23,840 bases of DNA from an uncultured bacterium (GCA_905215385.1 CAJMPY010000032.1:1-23840); one strand, 5' to 3'; positions 1 through 7,590 are shown, counted from the stretch's first letter. The notes: generated by a model from the sequence alone, not told the origin. A program made the numbers and translations.

Positions 1-2
1 TA

Positions 3-71
3 TGCCCAATTAACAACCGTCAGGGAATTGTAATTGATGGTGAAGGTTCAAAGGTAATTTGCAAAGACTAA
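3..71 (+). CDS. possible C-terminal end of an unidentified gene cut by the window edge
   Basis: A reading frame is open from the left edge and stops with TAA at 69-71, giving about 22 residues ending in ...GSKVICKD. The stretch is clearly more AT-rich than the rest of the window, which suggests a different origin. It is followed about 40 bases later by a GC-rich hairpin that could be a terminator. I do not recognise a family, and 22 codons are too few to be sure that this is coding. Confidence 0.2.
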   Translation, partial: CPINNRQGIVIDGEGSKVICKD

Positions 72-111
72 TTTGAAAATACCAGTTTACTGCACTCGTT
101 CCTAGCAGGGT

Positions 112-131
112 TTGGGGCAGGCACGCCCCAA
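112..131. terminator. GC-rich hairpin, possible terminator
   Basis: TTGGGGC at 112-118 pairs with GCCCCAA at 125-131 around a 6-base loop. No T-run follows on either strand. It lies between the AT-rich left edge and the transposase remnant, so it could end the gene cut at the left edge. Confidence 0.3.
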
Positions 132-186
132 CAAAAAGCTATCCCAAAGGAGCAAGAATGGGGACTGCGGACGATTTCTTGGACCG

Positions 187-417
187 TTACGCGGCCCTTC
201 CCAGCGCGGAGCGGAACTCGGCCGGCGTGCGGCCACCGAGCGCATCGCTGCGCCTCTCCGTATTGTATCGACCGATCCAGCCACTGAGCTCCTCGATGAA
301 GCGGGCGGGGGTCCAGTCCGACCAGTCCCTGCCGTGCCAGAACTCCTTCTTGAGCAGGCCGAAGAAGCCCTCCATCGCCGCGTTGTCCGGGCTGCAGCCC
401 TTGGCGGACTGAATTGG
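187..417 (-). pseudogene. IS3-family transposase (OrfB), C-terminal remnant
   Basis: The frame reads SAKGCSPDNAAMEGFFGLLKK and continues through FYGRDW-like, YN.ERR and PAEFR motifs. This is the end of the DDE integrase core of IS3/IS150-type OrfB proteins: the last catalytic Glu region (residues around MEGFFG.LK.E) followed by the C-terminal tail. Everything upstream is missing. The frame meets a stop at 418-420 just above the conserved SAKGCSPDNA, so the first two catalytic Asp residues and all of OrfA are absent, and no active element is present. The sequence at 159-180, beyond the stop, resembles an IS3-type terminal inverted repeat, but I could not find a matching opposite end. The break lies at about 411-418. 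Confidence 0.75.
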
Positions 418-521
418 CTACACTGATGTGGACAGTTCCGAGAGGGGCGCAAGAGACGGGAAGGCCGTGTGCGCGTTCCCGCGCGAGGGCCGCGGGGAGG
501 GGCTGCCTGGGTACGGCGCCT

Positions 522-662
522 GTCAACTCGGTCTACGTCTTTGATGACCGGGTCGTACTCAATATCAACTTCACGGATGATGCCAAAACGGTCACCCGTG
601 AGGAAGTGTTGGGTTCGAGTGCTATGGACAATGTTCCAGCATGCTGGGATCGAACTCGCTAG
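522..662 (+). pseudogene. probable serine recombinase, C-terminal remnant
   Basis: From about 522 the plus frame reads VNSVYVFDDRVVLNINFTDD followed by AKTVTREEV and ends with TAG at 660-662. This pattern, a short beta-rich tail of the type V..VYV.DDRVV...N..D..KTVT..EV, is typical of the extreme C-terminus of large serine recombinases carried by integrative elements. The catalytic resolvase domain and the recombinase domain are absent. Upstream codons in the same frame, from 414 to about 515, do not resemble the family, so the junction lies near 515. The last 40 bases overlap the 3' end of the DUF523 gene on the other strand. The identification rests on a short motif only. Confidence 0.5.
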
Positions 663-1083
663 CCGGAATCACACGGTACCCGTGACGCAGCAGCAGATCG
701 ACAAAAACGCCGTTACCCTTGGCGATCGTACCGCTGAACGTGCCGTCGTAGATGCGACCCGCGCCGCACGAGGGGCTACGGTCTTGAAGGATGCAGGCAG
801 CGATCTCGGACGGGCCGCCAAAGTGCTCGCACATATCGAGCGCACGCTGGGCACCTAGGCGAAACTCGCGATCGACAGAGACACCCTCGCAGGTACGGAC
901 CTCACCGTCCACAATCTCGGACGGCTTGCGCGGCGTAGGCAGACCGCCAAAAACCTCGGGGCACACCAGCAGGACCTCGGTCCCCGTACGCTCGCAAGCC
1001 TCGACCAGCTTGCGATGGTAATTGTCAAGTCCGTTATACTTGCAGCTCTCGCCCATCAAGCAGGCACTCACCACGATCTTCAT
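622..1083 (-). CDS. DUF523 family protein (YbbK/TudS-like)
   Basis: This 154-residue protein starts MKIVVSACLMGESCKYNG and carries CPEVFGGLPTPRKPSEI and RSPSCG, the hallmark blocks of the DUF523 family. Cys8, Cys41 and Cys106 sit in the three conserved blocks. In the characterised thiouracil desulfidase TudS, which has this domain, the conserved cysteines hold a [4Fe-4S] cluster, so iron-sulfur binding is a fair inference here, but the substrate is unknown. I chose the ATG at 1083 because GAGGGA lies 7 bases upstream and the family normally begins at this MKIVVSAC. The longer frame up to 1125 starts inside a hairpin. It is separated from ftsH by that hairpin and so probably has its own expression. 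Its 3' end overlaps a recombinase remnant on the opposite strand. Confidence 0.88.
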   Translation of the reverse strand: MKIVVSACLMGESCKYNGLDNYHRKLVEACERTGTEVLLVCPEVFGGLPTPRKPSEIVDGEVRTCEGVSVDREFRLGAQRALDMCEHFGGPSEIAACILQDRSPSCGAGRIYDGTFSGTIAKGNGVFVDLLLRHGYRVIPASEFDPSMLEHCP

Positions 1084-1101
1084 TTGCATCTCCCTCAAGC
1101 A

Positions 1102-1140
1102 GAACGCCCCATTTGAGATGGACACTCAAATGGGGCGTTC
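1102..1140 (-). terminator. ftsH-downstream terminator hairpin
   Basis: A perfect 16-bp stem is formed by 1102-1117 and 1125-1140 with a 7-base loop. It lies 19 bases past the ftsH stop and just upstream of the DUF523 start. There is no clear U-run after it, so it may be a weak or Rho-assisted terminator, or an mRNA-stabilising hairpin. Confidence 0.6.
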
Positions 1141-1158
1141 GACACTGCGCAGGCAGCC

Positions 1159-3066
1159 TTACTGCTGCTTTGGCATCAGCGGATTCTCGCGCGTAAGAAG
1201 ATTCATAAACTCCTCGCCCGTGATCGTCTCCTTCTTGTACAGATAACGAGCCAGCTCATGGAGCTTGAACTTGTTCTCCTTCAGAATCTGCAGGGCGCGG
1301 TCGTGCGCATCCTCGATCAGCTTGGCGACAATCGCGTCCACGCGCTCGGCCGTACCGGGGGCGCAGGTGAGCGACGTGTCCTGATTGAGATACGCGTTCT
1401 GCACGGTACCGAGCGCCATCATGCCAAACTCTTCGGACATACCAAAGCGCGTCACCATGTTGCGGGCGAGCTTGGTGGCCTGCTCGATATCGTTGGCCGC
1501 GCCGGTCGTCATCTCGCCAAAGATGAGCTCCTCAGCAGCGCGTCCGCCGCAATAGACGGCGAGCTTGTCCAAGACCTCCTGGCGCGTGGTCAAGAAGCGC
1601 TCGTCCTCCTCGACCTGCATGGTGTAGCCCAGAGCGCCACTCGTGCGGGGCACGATGGTAATCTTGGTGACCGGCGCGGAGCCCTTCTGGCGAGCGGCAA
1701 CGATGGCGTGGCCGATCTCGTGGTAAGAAACGACCTGCTTCTCGTGATCGGACAGCACCGTGGACTTGCGCTGCTGGCCAGCGATGACGACCTCCACCGA
1801 CTCCTCGAAGTCGTCCTGGGTTGCACGCTTGCGACCCTCGCGAACGGCGCGCAGGGCGCCCTCGTTGATGATATTGGCCAGGTCGGCACCCGAGGCGCCG
1901 GGCGTGGCACGGGCGATCGCAGTCAGGTCGATCGGGGGCTGCGTCTTCACGCTCTTGGCATGGAGCTCAAGGATGTTCTTGCGGCCGGTCAGGTCGGGCA
2001 GCTCAACGGGGATGCGACGATCAAAACGGCCGGGGCGCAACAGGGCCGGGTCAAGGCTGTCGGGTCGGTTGGTAGCAGCGAGAACGACAATACCCTTGTG
2101 GTTATCGAAGCCGTCCATCTCGGTCAGCAGCTGGTTGAGCGTCTGCTCGCGCTCGTCGTTGCCGCTAAAGCCGCCGCCGTCACGCTTTTTGCCGATGGTA
2201 TCGATCTCATCGATAAAAACGATGCACGGGGCCTTTTCCTTGGCCTGCTTAAACAGGTCACGCACCTTAGCAGCGCCGCGACCGACAAACATCTCAACAA
2301 ACTCCGAGCCCGAAATGCTAAAGAACGGAACACCGGCCTCGCCGGCCACAGCCTTGGCAAGCAGGGTCTTACCGGTACCCGGAGGGCCGACAAGAAGAGC
2401 ACCGCGCGGCAGCTTGGCGCCGATCTCCTCGTAGCGCTGCGGCTTCTCCAGAAAGTCGACGACCTCCTTAAGGGATTCCTTGGCCTCTTCCTGGCCAGCA
2501 ACGTCCTTAAAGGTCACGCCCACATCCTTGGAAGCGATAACGCGAGCACCGGACTTGCCCAGTCCGCCGCCGCCAAAACCACCGCCGCCAAAGTTCATCG
2601 ACGGGCCGTCATCGCCCATGGCCTTCTTCATGCGACGATTGAGCCACCAACCGATGAGGAAGAAGATAGCCATGGGAAGAATGAGCGTAAGCAGGTAGTA
2701 AGTCATCAGACCCGAGTTCTTATCGGGGACAACAGATTCCAGCGAGGCGCCGGATTCAAGCACGCGATCGGTAAAGCCCGCATCATTCGGCACACCGGTC
2801 GTCTTGTAGGCGATGTTCTCGTCCTCGCCCTTCTTGGTGTAATAAATCGTGTAATCGTCCGTGTTGTACTCGACCTTGTCGACACTCTTCTTATCGAGCG
2901 CTTTGACAAACGTCGAGTAATCGGTCTTCGTAATCTGCTGCGTGTGACCGATGTTGGGGAACAGAACGGTCGAGAGCACGAGGTAGACGACGAAGGCGAT
3001 GAGCACGTAGAGGATCATATTCCGTCTACGTTTATTGTCATCCATCTCCATCTGCTTGAACTCCAT
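1159..3066 (-). CDS. ftsH: ATP-dependent zinc metalloprotease FtsH
   Basis: This is a membrane-anchored AAA+ protease that degrades misfolded membrane proteins and selected regulators. In 635 residues it shows an N-terminal membrane helix (about 17-36), an extracytoplasmic domain, a second helix (about 120-142), a Gly-rich linker, Walker A GPPGTGKT (227-234), Walker B FIDEID (Glu287), the second region of homology with RPGRFDRR, and the zinc protease motif HEIGH (449-453) with a likely third ligand Asp526. The usual HEAGH is HEIGH here, which keeps HExxH. The usual pore sequence FVGVGASRVRD is FVGRGAAKVRD here, with Arg263. The start is uncertain: ATG 3066 has a weak ribosome site, and ATG 3051 has GGAG about 9 bases upstream. 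It is divergent from cobO and followed by a hairpin. Confidence 0.97.
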   Translation of the reverse strand: MEFKQMEMDDNKRRRNMILYVLIAFVVYLVLSTVLFPNIGHTQQITKTDYSTFVKALDKKSVDKVEYNTDDYTIYYTKKGEDENIAYKTTGVPNDAGFTDRVLESGASLESVVPDKNSGLMTYYLLTLILPMAIFFLIGWWLNRRMKKAMGDDGPSMNFGGGGFGGGGLGKSGARVIASKDVGVTFKDVAGQEEAKESLKEVVDFLEKPQRYEEIGAKLPRGALLVGPPGTGKTLLAKAVAGEAGVPFFSISGSEFVEMFVGRGAAKVRDLFKQAKEKAPCIVFIDEIDTIGKKRDGGGFSGNDEREQTLNQLLTEMDGFDNHKGIVVLAATNRPDSLDPALLRPGRFDRRIPVELPDLTGRKNILELHAKSVKTQPPIDLTAIARATPGASGADLANIINEGALRAVREGRKRATQDDFEESVEVVIAGQQRKSTVLSDHEKQVVSYHEIGHAIVAARQKGSAPVTKITIVPRTSGALGYTMQVEEDERFLTTRQEVLDKLAVYCGGRAAEELIFGEMTTGAANDIEQATKLARNMVTRFGMSEEFGMMALGTVQNAYLNQDTSLTCAPGTAERVDAIVAKLIEDAHDRALQILKENKFKLHELARYLYKKETITGEEFMNLLTRENPLMPKQQ

Positions 3067-3089
3067 CTACTGGGGTTGATAATCTTTTC

Positions 3090-3095
3090 TAGAAT
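3090..3095 (+). promoter_or_regulatory. possible -10 element for cobO
   Basis: TAGAAT lies about 49 bases upstream of the cobO start in the ftsH-cobO divergent gap. No good TTGACA-like box stands 16-18 bases before it. The opposite strand has TATTCT and TAGAAA at the same place, so one short region may serve both genes. Confidence 0.3.
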
Positions 3096-3143
3096 ACCCA
3101 ACCCGGACGGCGATAAACCGACGCCGGGCACGAAAGGACAGAG

Positions 3144-3629
3144 ATGGCATCACTGGAAGTCGGCAAGGTTCAAATCTATACGGGCGACGGCAAGGGCAAG
3201 ACGACGGCTGCGCTGGGGCTCGCACTGCGCGCCACGGGCTATGTACTTAACGTGCTCATGCTTCAGTTTGCCAAGAAGCTACACTGCGCCGAACATGACG
3301 CAGCACCTCGATTGGGGCTACGCATCGTACAAGCCGACCGCGACACGCCCGAAGCCTGTGCCGCACAGATCATGGAGCTGGCGCGCGAGCAGATTAGCCA
3401 AGTTGACGTGCTGATATTGGATGAACTGGGAGAAGCCATGCGACGGGGGTTTGTGACGCGCGAAGATGTCGAAGCGTTGATCGCGATGAAACCGACCACC
3501 ACGGAGCTCGTGCTCACCGGCCGCGGATTGCTGCCCCTCGCCGACCTTGCCGACCTAGTAACCGAAATGCGCCCCGTCAAACACTACTTCGACGAAGGCC
3601 TCCTAGCCCGCCAAGGCATCGAATACTAA
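3144..3629 (+). CDS. corrinoid (cob(I)alamin) adenosyltransferase, CobO/BtuR type
   Basis: The family transfers the adenosyl group of ATP to the cobalt of corrinoids to make adenosylcobalamin. This 161-residue protein has the P-loop GDGKGKTT (14-21), a Walker B-like VDVLILDELGEA, and the family's C-terminal signature ELVLTGRG...ADLVTEM...KHYFDEG..AR.GIEY. It is somewhat shorter than the usual 170-200 residues; the part between the first strand (MLQFAKK) and the VQADRDTP region is compressed, but the nucleotide-binding and C-terminal blocks are intact. AAAGG lies about 8 bases before the ATG. No other cobalamin gene is nearby, so it may serve salvage. The stop codon abuts an inverted repeat that fills the gap to the MATE gene. 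Confidence 0.85.
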   Translation: MASLEVGKVQIYTGDGKGKTTAALGLALRATGYVLNVLMLQFAKKLHCAEHDAAPRLGLRIVQADRDTPEACAAQIMELAREQISQVDVLILDELGEAMRRGFVTREDVEALIAMKPTTTELVLTGRGLLPLADLADLVTEMRPVKHYFDEGLLARQGIEY

Positions 3630-3716
3630 ATGATCCGAAGGGGACGGAGGAAAACGGATCATTTTGCCTTATCGCCAGGTCAATGATCCGTTTTCCTCCG
3701 TCCCCTACGGATCATT
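3629..3716. repeat. inverted pair of a 35-bp palindromic repeat (REP/BIME-like)
   Basis: Copy 1 (3629-3663) and copy 2 (3682-3716) are reverse complements of each other with one mismatch in 35 bases, separated by an 18-base spacer. Each copy is bounded by 9-bp inverted ends, AATGATCCG and CGGATCATT, around a purine-rich core that contains GGGGACGGAGG. The pair fills the gap between convergent cobO and the MATE gene and overlaps the last base of one stop codon and the stop codon of the other. As RNA it would fold into a very long hairpin in either direction, so it can act as a two-way terminator. The layout resembles REP/BIME elements. Confidence 0.85.
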
Positions 3717-5064
3717 AGGCGGTGGCGCGGCCGAGCCAGTTGCCGCTGTGATGATAGACGGTGAACATCGTGGCGGTTATTACCCAGGTTACGGGGTAGA
3801 CCAGCAGCAGATGCTCGAGCGAGGGGTCGAGCGGCATAATCGCGAACACCCACGCCACGCGGAGCACGACCGTGCCGAATATCGTCAGCATCATAGGCTG
3901 GAAGCTCACGCCAGCGCCGCGGATGGAGCCGGACGCGTTTTCGATAATCGAGAAGATCGCGTAGAACGGCGCGATGAAATGAAGAATCGTCGTGGTGTAG
4001 GCCGAAATCGAAGCATCGTCGACAAACAGACGCGACAACGGACCCGAGAACACCAGTAGCACGGCAGACAGGCCACCAATGAGCATAAACGACAGCACAA
4101 GCGACGTATGGTAGCCCTTGCGCATGCGCTCGTAGTTGCGCGCGCCAAAGTTCTGTGCCGAGAACGTGGTGATCGAAACGCCAAGCGCCTCGGTAACCAT
4201 CCAGACAATGCCATCCAAACGGCCCGAAAGACCCCACGCCGTGGTGACATCGGCACCAAACGAGTTGACCGACACCTGAATCAAAACGTTGGAAATCGAA
4301 TACGCAGCAGACTGAAAGCCAAGCGGCAGACCACACGAGATCATGCTCTTACAAATGCCAGGATCAATGCAGAGTTTGGACAGTGAAAGCCGCCACGCAC
4401 CCGGAGCGTGCATCATACGAATCACGATCATCGTGGCGTTGGAGCAAATGGTCAGCGCCACCGCGATGCCGCAGCCCAGAGCCTCCATATGAAGCACGGC
4501 AACGAAGATGACATCCAGCACCGCATTAACAAGGCAGCCGGAAGCAATGATCACAGCAGGACCGCGTGTGTCGCCCACGGCGCGCAGCAGCGCCGTTCCC
4601 ATATTGAGCAGCAGCGCCGCAACCATGGCGGCAAAATAGCAACGAGCATAGGCCACGCCCTCGGCCAATAGTTCATGCGGCGTGTTCATAAGTACCAGCA
4701 TGGGCTCAACGAACACTATGCCAAGAATCGAGAAAACGATACCGCCCACCAGCGCGAGCGTCATGGCCGTATGGACCGAACGACTCAATCGCTCATCATC
4801 GTGCTGACCAAAATACTGACCGGTAATGACCGCGCAGCCAGCGCCAACGCCAACGCAAAAACCAATGCAGAGCTCGGTGAGCACCATCGTGGCTTGAATG
4901 CCGCCAAGCGCAAGCTTGCCGCCAAACTGACCGACGATATAGGTACCGATAAGCGTGTATGCCTGCTGAAAGAACGAACTAAAGAAGATAGGGACGCACA
5001 GCGACAGTAGCTGCTGCCAAATAACGCCCTGCGTTACATCGATAGCCGTAGATTTCTTAGCCAC
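3715..5064 (-). CDS. MATE family multidrug/Na+ antiporter-type efflux protein
   Basis: This is an integral membrane exporter of about 449 residues with around twelve hydrophobic segments in two related halves, each with MATE landmarks: PIFFSSFFQQAYTLIGTYIVG near the N-terminus, LRAVGDTRGP after the first bundle, and GLPLGFQSAAYSISN at the start of the second. The family exports drugs, metabolites or peptides using Na+ or H+ gradients; the substrate cannot be read from the sequence. I prefer the GTG at 5064, which follows GGGGAG at 5 bases, to the TTG at 5097, which would add WW-containing residues without a ribosome site. Its stop lies inside the palindromic repeat shared with cobO. It has no operon partner in the same direction close by. 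Confidence 0.9.
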   Translation of the reverse strand: MAKKSTAIDVTQGVIWQQLLSLCVPIFFSSFFQQAYTLIGTYIVGQFGGKLALGGIQATMVLTELCIGFCVGVGAGCAVITGQYFGQHDDERLSRSVHTAMTLALVGGIVFSILGIVFVEPMLVLMNTPHELLAEGVAYARCYFAAMVAALLLNMGTALLRAVGDTRGPAVIIASGCLVNAVLDVIFVAVLHMEALGCGIAVALTICSNATMIVIRMMHAPGAWRLSLSKLCIDPGICKSMISCGLPLGFQSAAYSISNVLIQVSVNSFGADVTTAWGLSGRLDGIVWMVTEALGVSITTFSAQNFGARNYERMRKGYHTSLVLSFMLIGGLSAVLLVFSGPLSRLFVDDASISAYTTTILHFIAPFYAIFSIIENASGSIRGAGVSFQPMMLTIFGTVVLRVAWVFAIMPLDPSLEHLLLVYPVTWVITATMFTVYHHSGNWLGRATA

Positions 5065-5129
5065 ACGCCCTCCCCACCAGCGTACGTCAAACAACAAAAC
5101 GGCAATTTAAGACCAAAGCCAATACCAGC

Positions 5130-5181
5130 TTAGCACCGACCGACGTCGGCCGAAACGCCCCGAACCAGAGCCCGGTGCTAA
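5130..5181 (-). terminator. possible hairpin after the RNA methyltransferase gene
   Basis: TTAGCACCG at 5130-5138 pairs with CGGTGCTAA at 5173-5181. The long loop contains a further 10-bp palindrome (5140-5149, CCGACGTCGG). It lies just after the methyltransferase stop and before the MATE start, so it could end transcription of the former. No T-run is visible. Confidence 0.35.
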
Positions 5182-5189
5182 CTATCTGC

Positions 5190-6104
5190 CTAGTGATACA
5201 GCCCCGGCTGGTAGTGGTACTCGTTGCTCACATGCGGGCACAGCTGCCAAAAGGCAACAGCACTTGCCGCGGCCACGTTGAGCGAATCGACCCCATGCGC
5301 CATCGGAATACGCACGGCGCGGTCGCAGCCTGCAATGGTCTTGGCGCCCAAGCCAGCACCCTCGGTGCCCATAAAGATTGCCAGGCGGTCAATCTCCTGG
5401 AGCGCGGGATCGTCCAGCGACACCGAATCATCCGTCAGCGCCATGGCGGCACACGAAAAGCCGGCATCGTGCAGCGCCGCCAGCCCATCATGCGGCCATA
5501 CGCGCGCCTCGCTGCCAATGCGCGTCCAGGGCACCTGAAACACCGTGCCCATGCTCACGCGGGCCGAGCGACGGTACAGCGGATCGCAGCACGTAGGGCT
5601 CACCAAAATGCCATCGACGTTCAGCGCAGCCGCCGAGCGGAAAATCGCGCCGACGTTGGTGTGGTCGACAATGCCCTCGAGCACGCACACGCGCACCGGG
5701 CGCTCCCCCGCCGCATCGACGACGCCACCCAAGAACTCGGCTACCGGAATCTGACGTGGACGACGGAATGCCGCGAGCGCACCGCGCGTCACATTGAAGC
5801 CCGTCAGCTGCTCCATAAGCTCCATGGAGGCAACGAACACAGGAACCGGACCCGCGCCCTCGCGCACAATCAGGCGCTCAAACAGCGGCATCATCTGGTC
5901 GAGCCAGCGCTCGCCCAAAAGAAAGCTCACCGGCTGGTATCCAGCGCGCACCGCGCGCTCGATAACCTTGGCACTCTCGGCGATAAAGATGCCCTTTTGC
6001 GGCTCCAGCACGCAGCGCAACTCGCGCTCGGTCAGTCGCACGTAGGCATCGAGCCGCTCGTCCTCGAGCGAATCAATTCGCAGTACCTCAACGGCATCAG
6101 TCAT
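5190..6104 (-). CDS. TrmH/SpoU family RNA 2'-O-methyltransferase
   Basis: This SPOUT-fold enzyme of 304 residues probably methylates a ribose 2'-OH of rRNA or tRNA using S-adenosylmethionine. The three SpoU motifs are visible in the C-terminal half: motif 1 N.GAIFRSAAAL with the catalytic-type Arg, motif 2 MGTEGAGL, and motif 3 IPMAHGVDSLNVAAA, which together form the knotted SAM site. The N-terminal part (IAESAKVIERAVRAGYQPVSFLL) resembles the substrate-binding domain of this family. The exact target is not clear. I prefer ATG 6104 (MTDAVEV) over 6137, because the upstream residues MCCKEGCG are unlike the family; neither has a strong ribosome site. It follows the thyA-folA pair after a hairpin and is probably transcribed alone. 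Confidence 0.9.
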   Translation of the reverse strand: MTDAVEVLRIDSLEDERLDAYVRLTERELRCVLEPQKGIFIAESAKVIERAVRAGYQPVSFLLGERWLDQMMPLFERLIVREGAGPVPVFVASMELMEQLTGFNVTRGALAAFRRPRQIPVAEFLGGVVDAAGERPVRVCVLEGIVDHTNVGAIFRSAAALNVDGILVSPTCCDPLYRRSARVSMGTVFQVPWTRIGSEARVWPHDGLAALHDAGFSCAAMALTDDSVSLDDPALQEIDRLAIFMGTEGAGLGAKTIAGCDRAVRIPMAHGVDSLNVAAASAVAFWQLCPHVSNEYHYQPGLYH

Positions 6105-6150
6105 AGCAGCCAGCCCGCACCCTTCTTTACAGCACATCTATACCAAACGA

Positions 6151-6169
6151 GGCGACGCTAAGCGCCGCC
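6151..6169 (-). terminator. folA-downstream hairpin, possible terminator
   Basis: On the minus strand GGCGGCGC-TTA-GCGTCGCC folds into an 8-bp stem with one G-U pair. It lies about 45 bases after the folA stop and before the methyltransferase start. A short T-rich stretch (CGTTTGG) follows. Confidence 0.4.
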
Positions 6170-6213
6170 CCATGCATTCAAACAACCCGATGATACCGTT
6201 CACACCAGACGAT

Positions 6214-6732
6214 TTACGCCTCAACGCGACGATACGTCACGAACTCATAATCGACACCCTCGTCGCCCTCACCCGAGGCAATCGAGACAACACCGCCACG
6301 CCGCGCAATCTCCCACGCGGGATCGGCATCCAAATCGGGAAAGTACGTATCCACGTCATGCACGCAGTGGTTATGCGTGACCTCGGCCTCGGCGCAATAT
6401 GGCAAAAAGTGCCGATACACCTCGCCACCACCGATCACCCACGCAACGGGCTCATCGACTACCGCGGCGAGCGCTTCGTCGATGCTATGCACCACGTCGA
6501 CGCCCTCGGGAGCAAAGTCCTCATCGCGCGTGAGCACGATATTGCGGCGGTTCTTAAGCGGACGCCCGCCGGGAAAACTCAGCAGCGTCTTGCGTCCCAT
6601 AATGACCGGGCAACCTTTGGTGCACGCCACAAAATGGCGCATATCGGAGCGATTGGACACGACCATGTCACCCTCGCACCCAATGCCCCAATCGTCACAC
6701 ACGGCGACAATAGCGGAAAGCTTACACGTCAT
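6214..6732 (-). CDS. folA: dihydrofolate reductase
   Basis: The enzyme reduces dihydrofolate to tetrahydrofolate with NADPH, regenerating the cofactor that thymidylate synthase oxidises. The 172-residue protein shows LSAIVAVCDDWGIGCEGDM (N-terminal strand and Met20-loop region), MRHF on the substrate helix, VIMGRKTLLSFPGGRPLKNRRNIVLT for NADPH binding, WVIGGGEVYRHFLP with the conserved GG pair, and DTYFP. I chose ATG 6732 because AGGTGA stands 5 bases upstream, partly over the thyA stop. A GTG at 6741 directly after that stop has no such support. It lies immediately behind thyA and the two are almost surely one transcript, a common pairing that couples dTMP production with folate recycling. 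Confidence 0.96.
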   Translation of the reverse strand: MTCKLSAIVAVCDDWGIGCEGDMVVSNRSDMRHFVACTKGCPVIMGRKTLLSFPGGRPLKNRRNIVLTRDEDFAPEGVDVVHSIDEALAAVVDEPVAWVIGGGEVYRHFLPYCAEAEVTHNHCVHDVDTYFPDLDADPAWEIARRGGVVSIASGEGDEGVDYEFVTYRRVEA

Positions 6733-6741
6733 GCACGTCAC

Positions 6742-7590
6742 CTACACCGCAATGGGGATGTTCTTGACCTGCGGGCCGTGCTCATAGCCCTCGACGATCA
6801 GATCATCGGTCGTAAACGCATAGAAGTCATGCACATCGGGGTTGAGCGTTACCTTGGGCGCAGCAAACTGCGGACGCTCAATAAGCTCGCGAACGATATC
6901 GACATGACGGTCGTAAATGTGGGCATCGGCAATCACATGCAGCAGCTCGCCGGGAATCATATCGACCGACTGCGCGACCATCATCAGCAAAATGGCGTAC
7001 TGGCACACATTCCAGTTGTTCGCAGCCAAAATATCCTGGCTGCGCTGGTTGAGAATCATGTTGAGCGTCGGTTTATCATCCTGCGGACGCTGCGTCACGT
7101 TATACGTCACGCTGTAGGCACACGGATACAGGTGCATCTCGGACAGGTCGCTAAACACATAGGTGTTCGTCATAATGCGGCGGCTGTACGGCGTGTTCTT
7201 AAGGTCGTACAGAACGCGGTCCATCTGGTCGAAATCGCCCTCGGCATAATGGCTCTTCTGCCCAATCTGATACCCGTAGGCCTTGCCGATGGAGCCGGTC
7301 TCGTCGGCCCACTCATCCCAAATATGGCTGTTGAGGTCATGCACGTTATTGGACTTCTTTTGATAGATCCATAGGATCTCATCCATGGCAGATTTGAGGG
7401 CCGTACGACGCAGGGTAAGCGCCGGAAACTCCTCACGTAGGTCATAGCGTGCCGTGACACCAAAGTTTTTAATGGTATAGGCAGGAGTGCCATCCTCCCA
7501 CACCGGGCGGACCTTTTGGCCCTCGGTGGTGGTGCCATGGTCCAGAATATCGCGGCACATGGTTACAAACTGTTGATCAGCCTTGCTCAT
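6742..7590 (-). CDS. thyA: thymidylate synthase
   Basis: The enzyme converts dUMP to dTMP with methylene-tetrahydrofolate. At 282 residues it has an N-terminal block with RPVWEDGTPAYTIKNFGV and FPALTLRRTALKSAMDEILWIYQK, the catalytic Cys157 in HLYPCAYS, NQRSQD for phosphate and dUMP contacts, NWNVCQYA, and HIYDRHVD near the end, closing with IAV. The residue after the catalytic Cys is Ala, where E. coli-type enzymes have His, and the loop after QRS reads ILAANNWN rather than LGLPFN, which points to a divergent subgroup. A strong ribosome site (AGGAGGG) precedes the ATG by 4 bases. folA follows without a gap. Upstream is a 220-base divergent region shared with the DUF134 gene. Confidence 0.96.
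   Translation of the reverse strand: MSKADQQFVTMCRDILDHGTTTEGQKVRPVWEDGTPAYTIKNFGVTARYDLREEFPALTLRRTALKSAMDEILWIYQKKSNNVHDLNSHIWDEWADETGSIGKAYGYQIGQKSHYAEGDFDQMDRVLYDLKNTPYSRRIMTNTYVFSDLSEMHLYPCAYSVTYNVTQRPQDDKPTLNMILNQRSQDILAANNWNVCQYAILLMMVAQSVDMIPGELLHVIADAHIYDRHVDIVRELIERPQFAAPKVTLNPDVHDFYAFTTDDLIVEGYEHGPQVKNIPIAV

Noticed and set aside
1258..3414. A 718-codon open frame on the plus strand opposite ftsH
   Set aside because: It mirrors the ftsH frame through GC-biased codon use, runs out of frame into cobO, and its translation matches no family; ftsH has every expected motif.
3680..4336. A 218-codon minus-strand frame at the end of the MATE gene
   Set aside because: It overlaps the MATE frame and the repeat, and its Arg/His/Trp-rich product resembles a frame-shifted reading of the membrane protein.
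5065..5097. TTG start for the MATE protein
   Set aside because: No ribosome site precedes it, while GTG 5064 has GGGGAG at good spacing and gives a normal N-terminus.
5140..5149. CCGACGTCGG palindrome as a regulator site
   Set aside because: It lies in a gap that already looks like a terminator region, and a 10-bp GC-rich palindrome alone is weak evidence.
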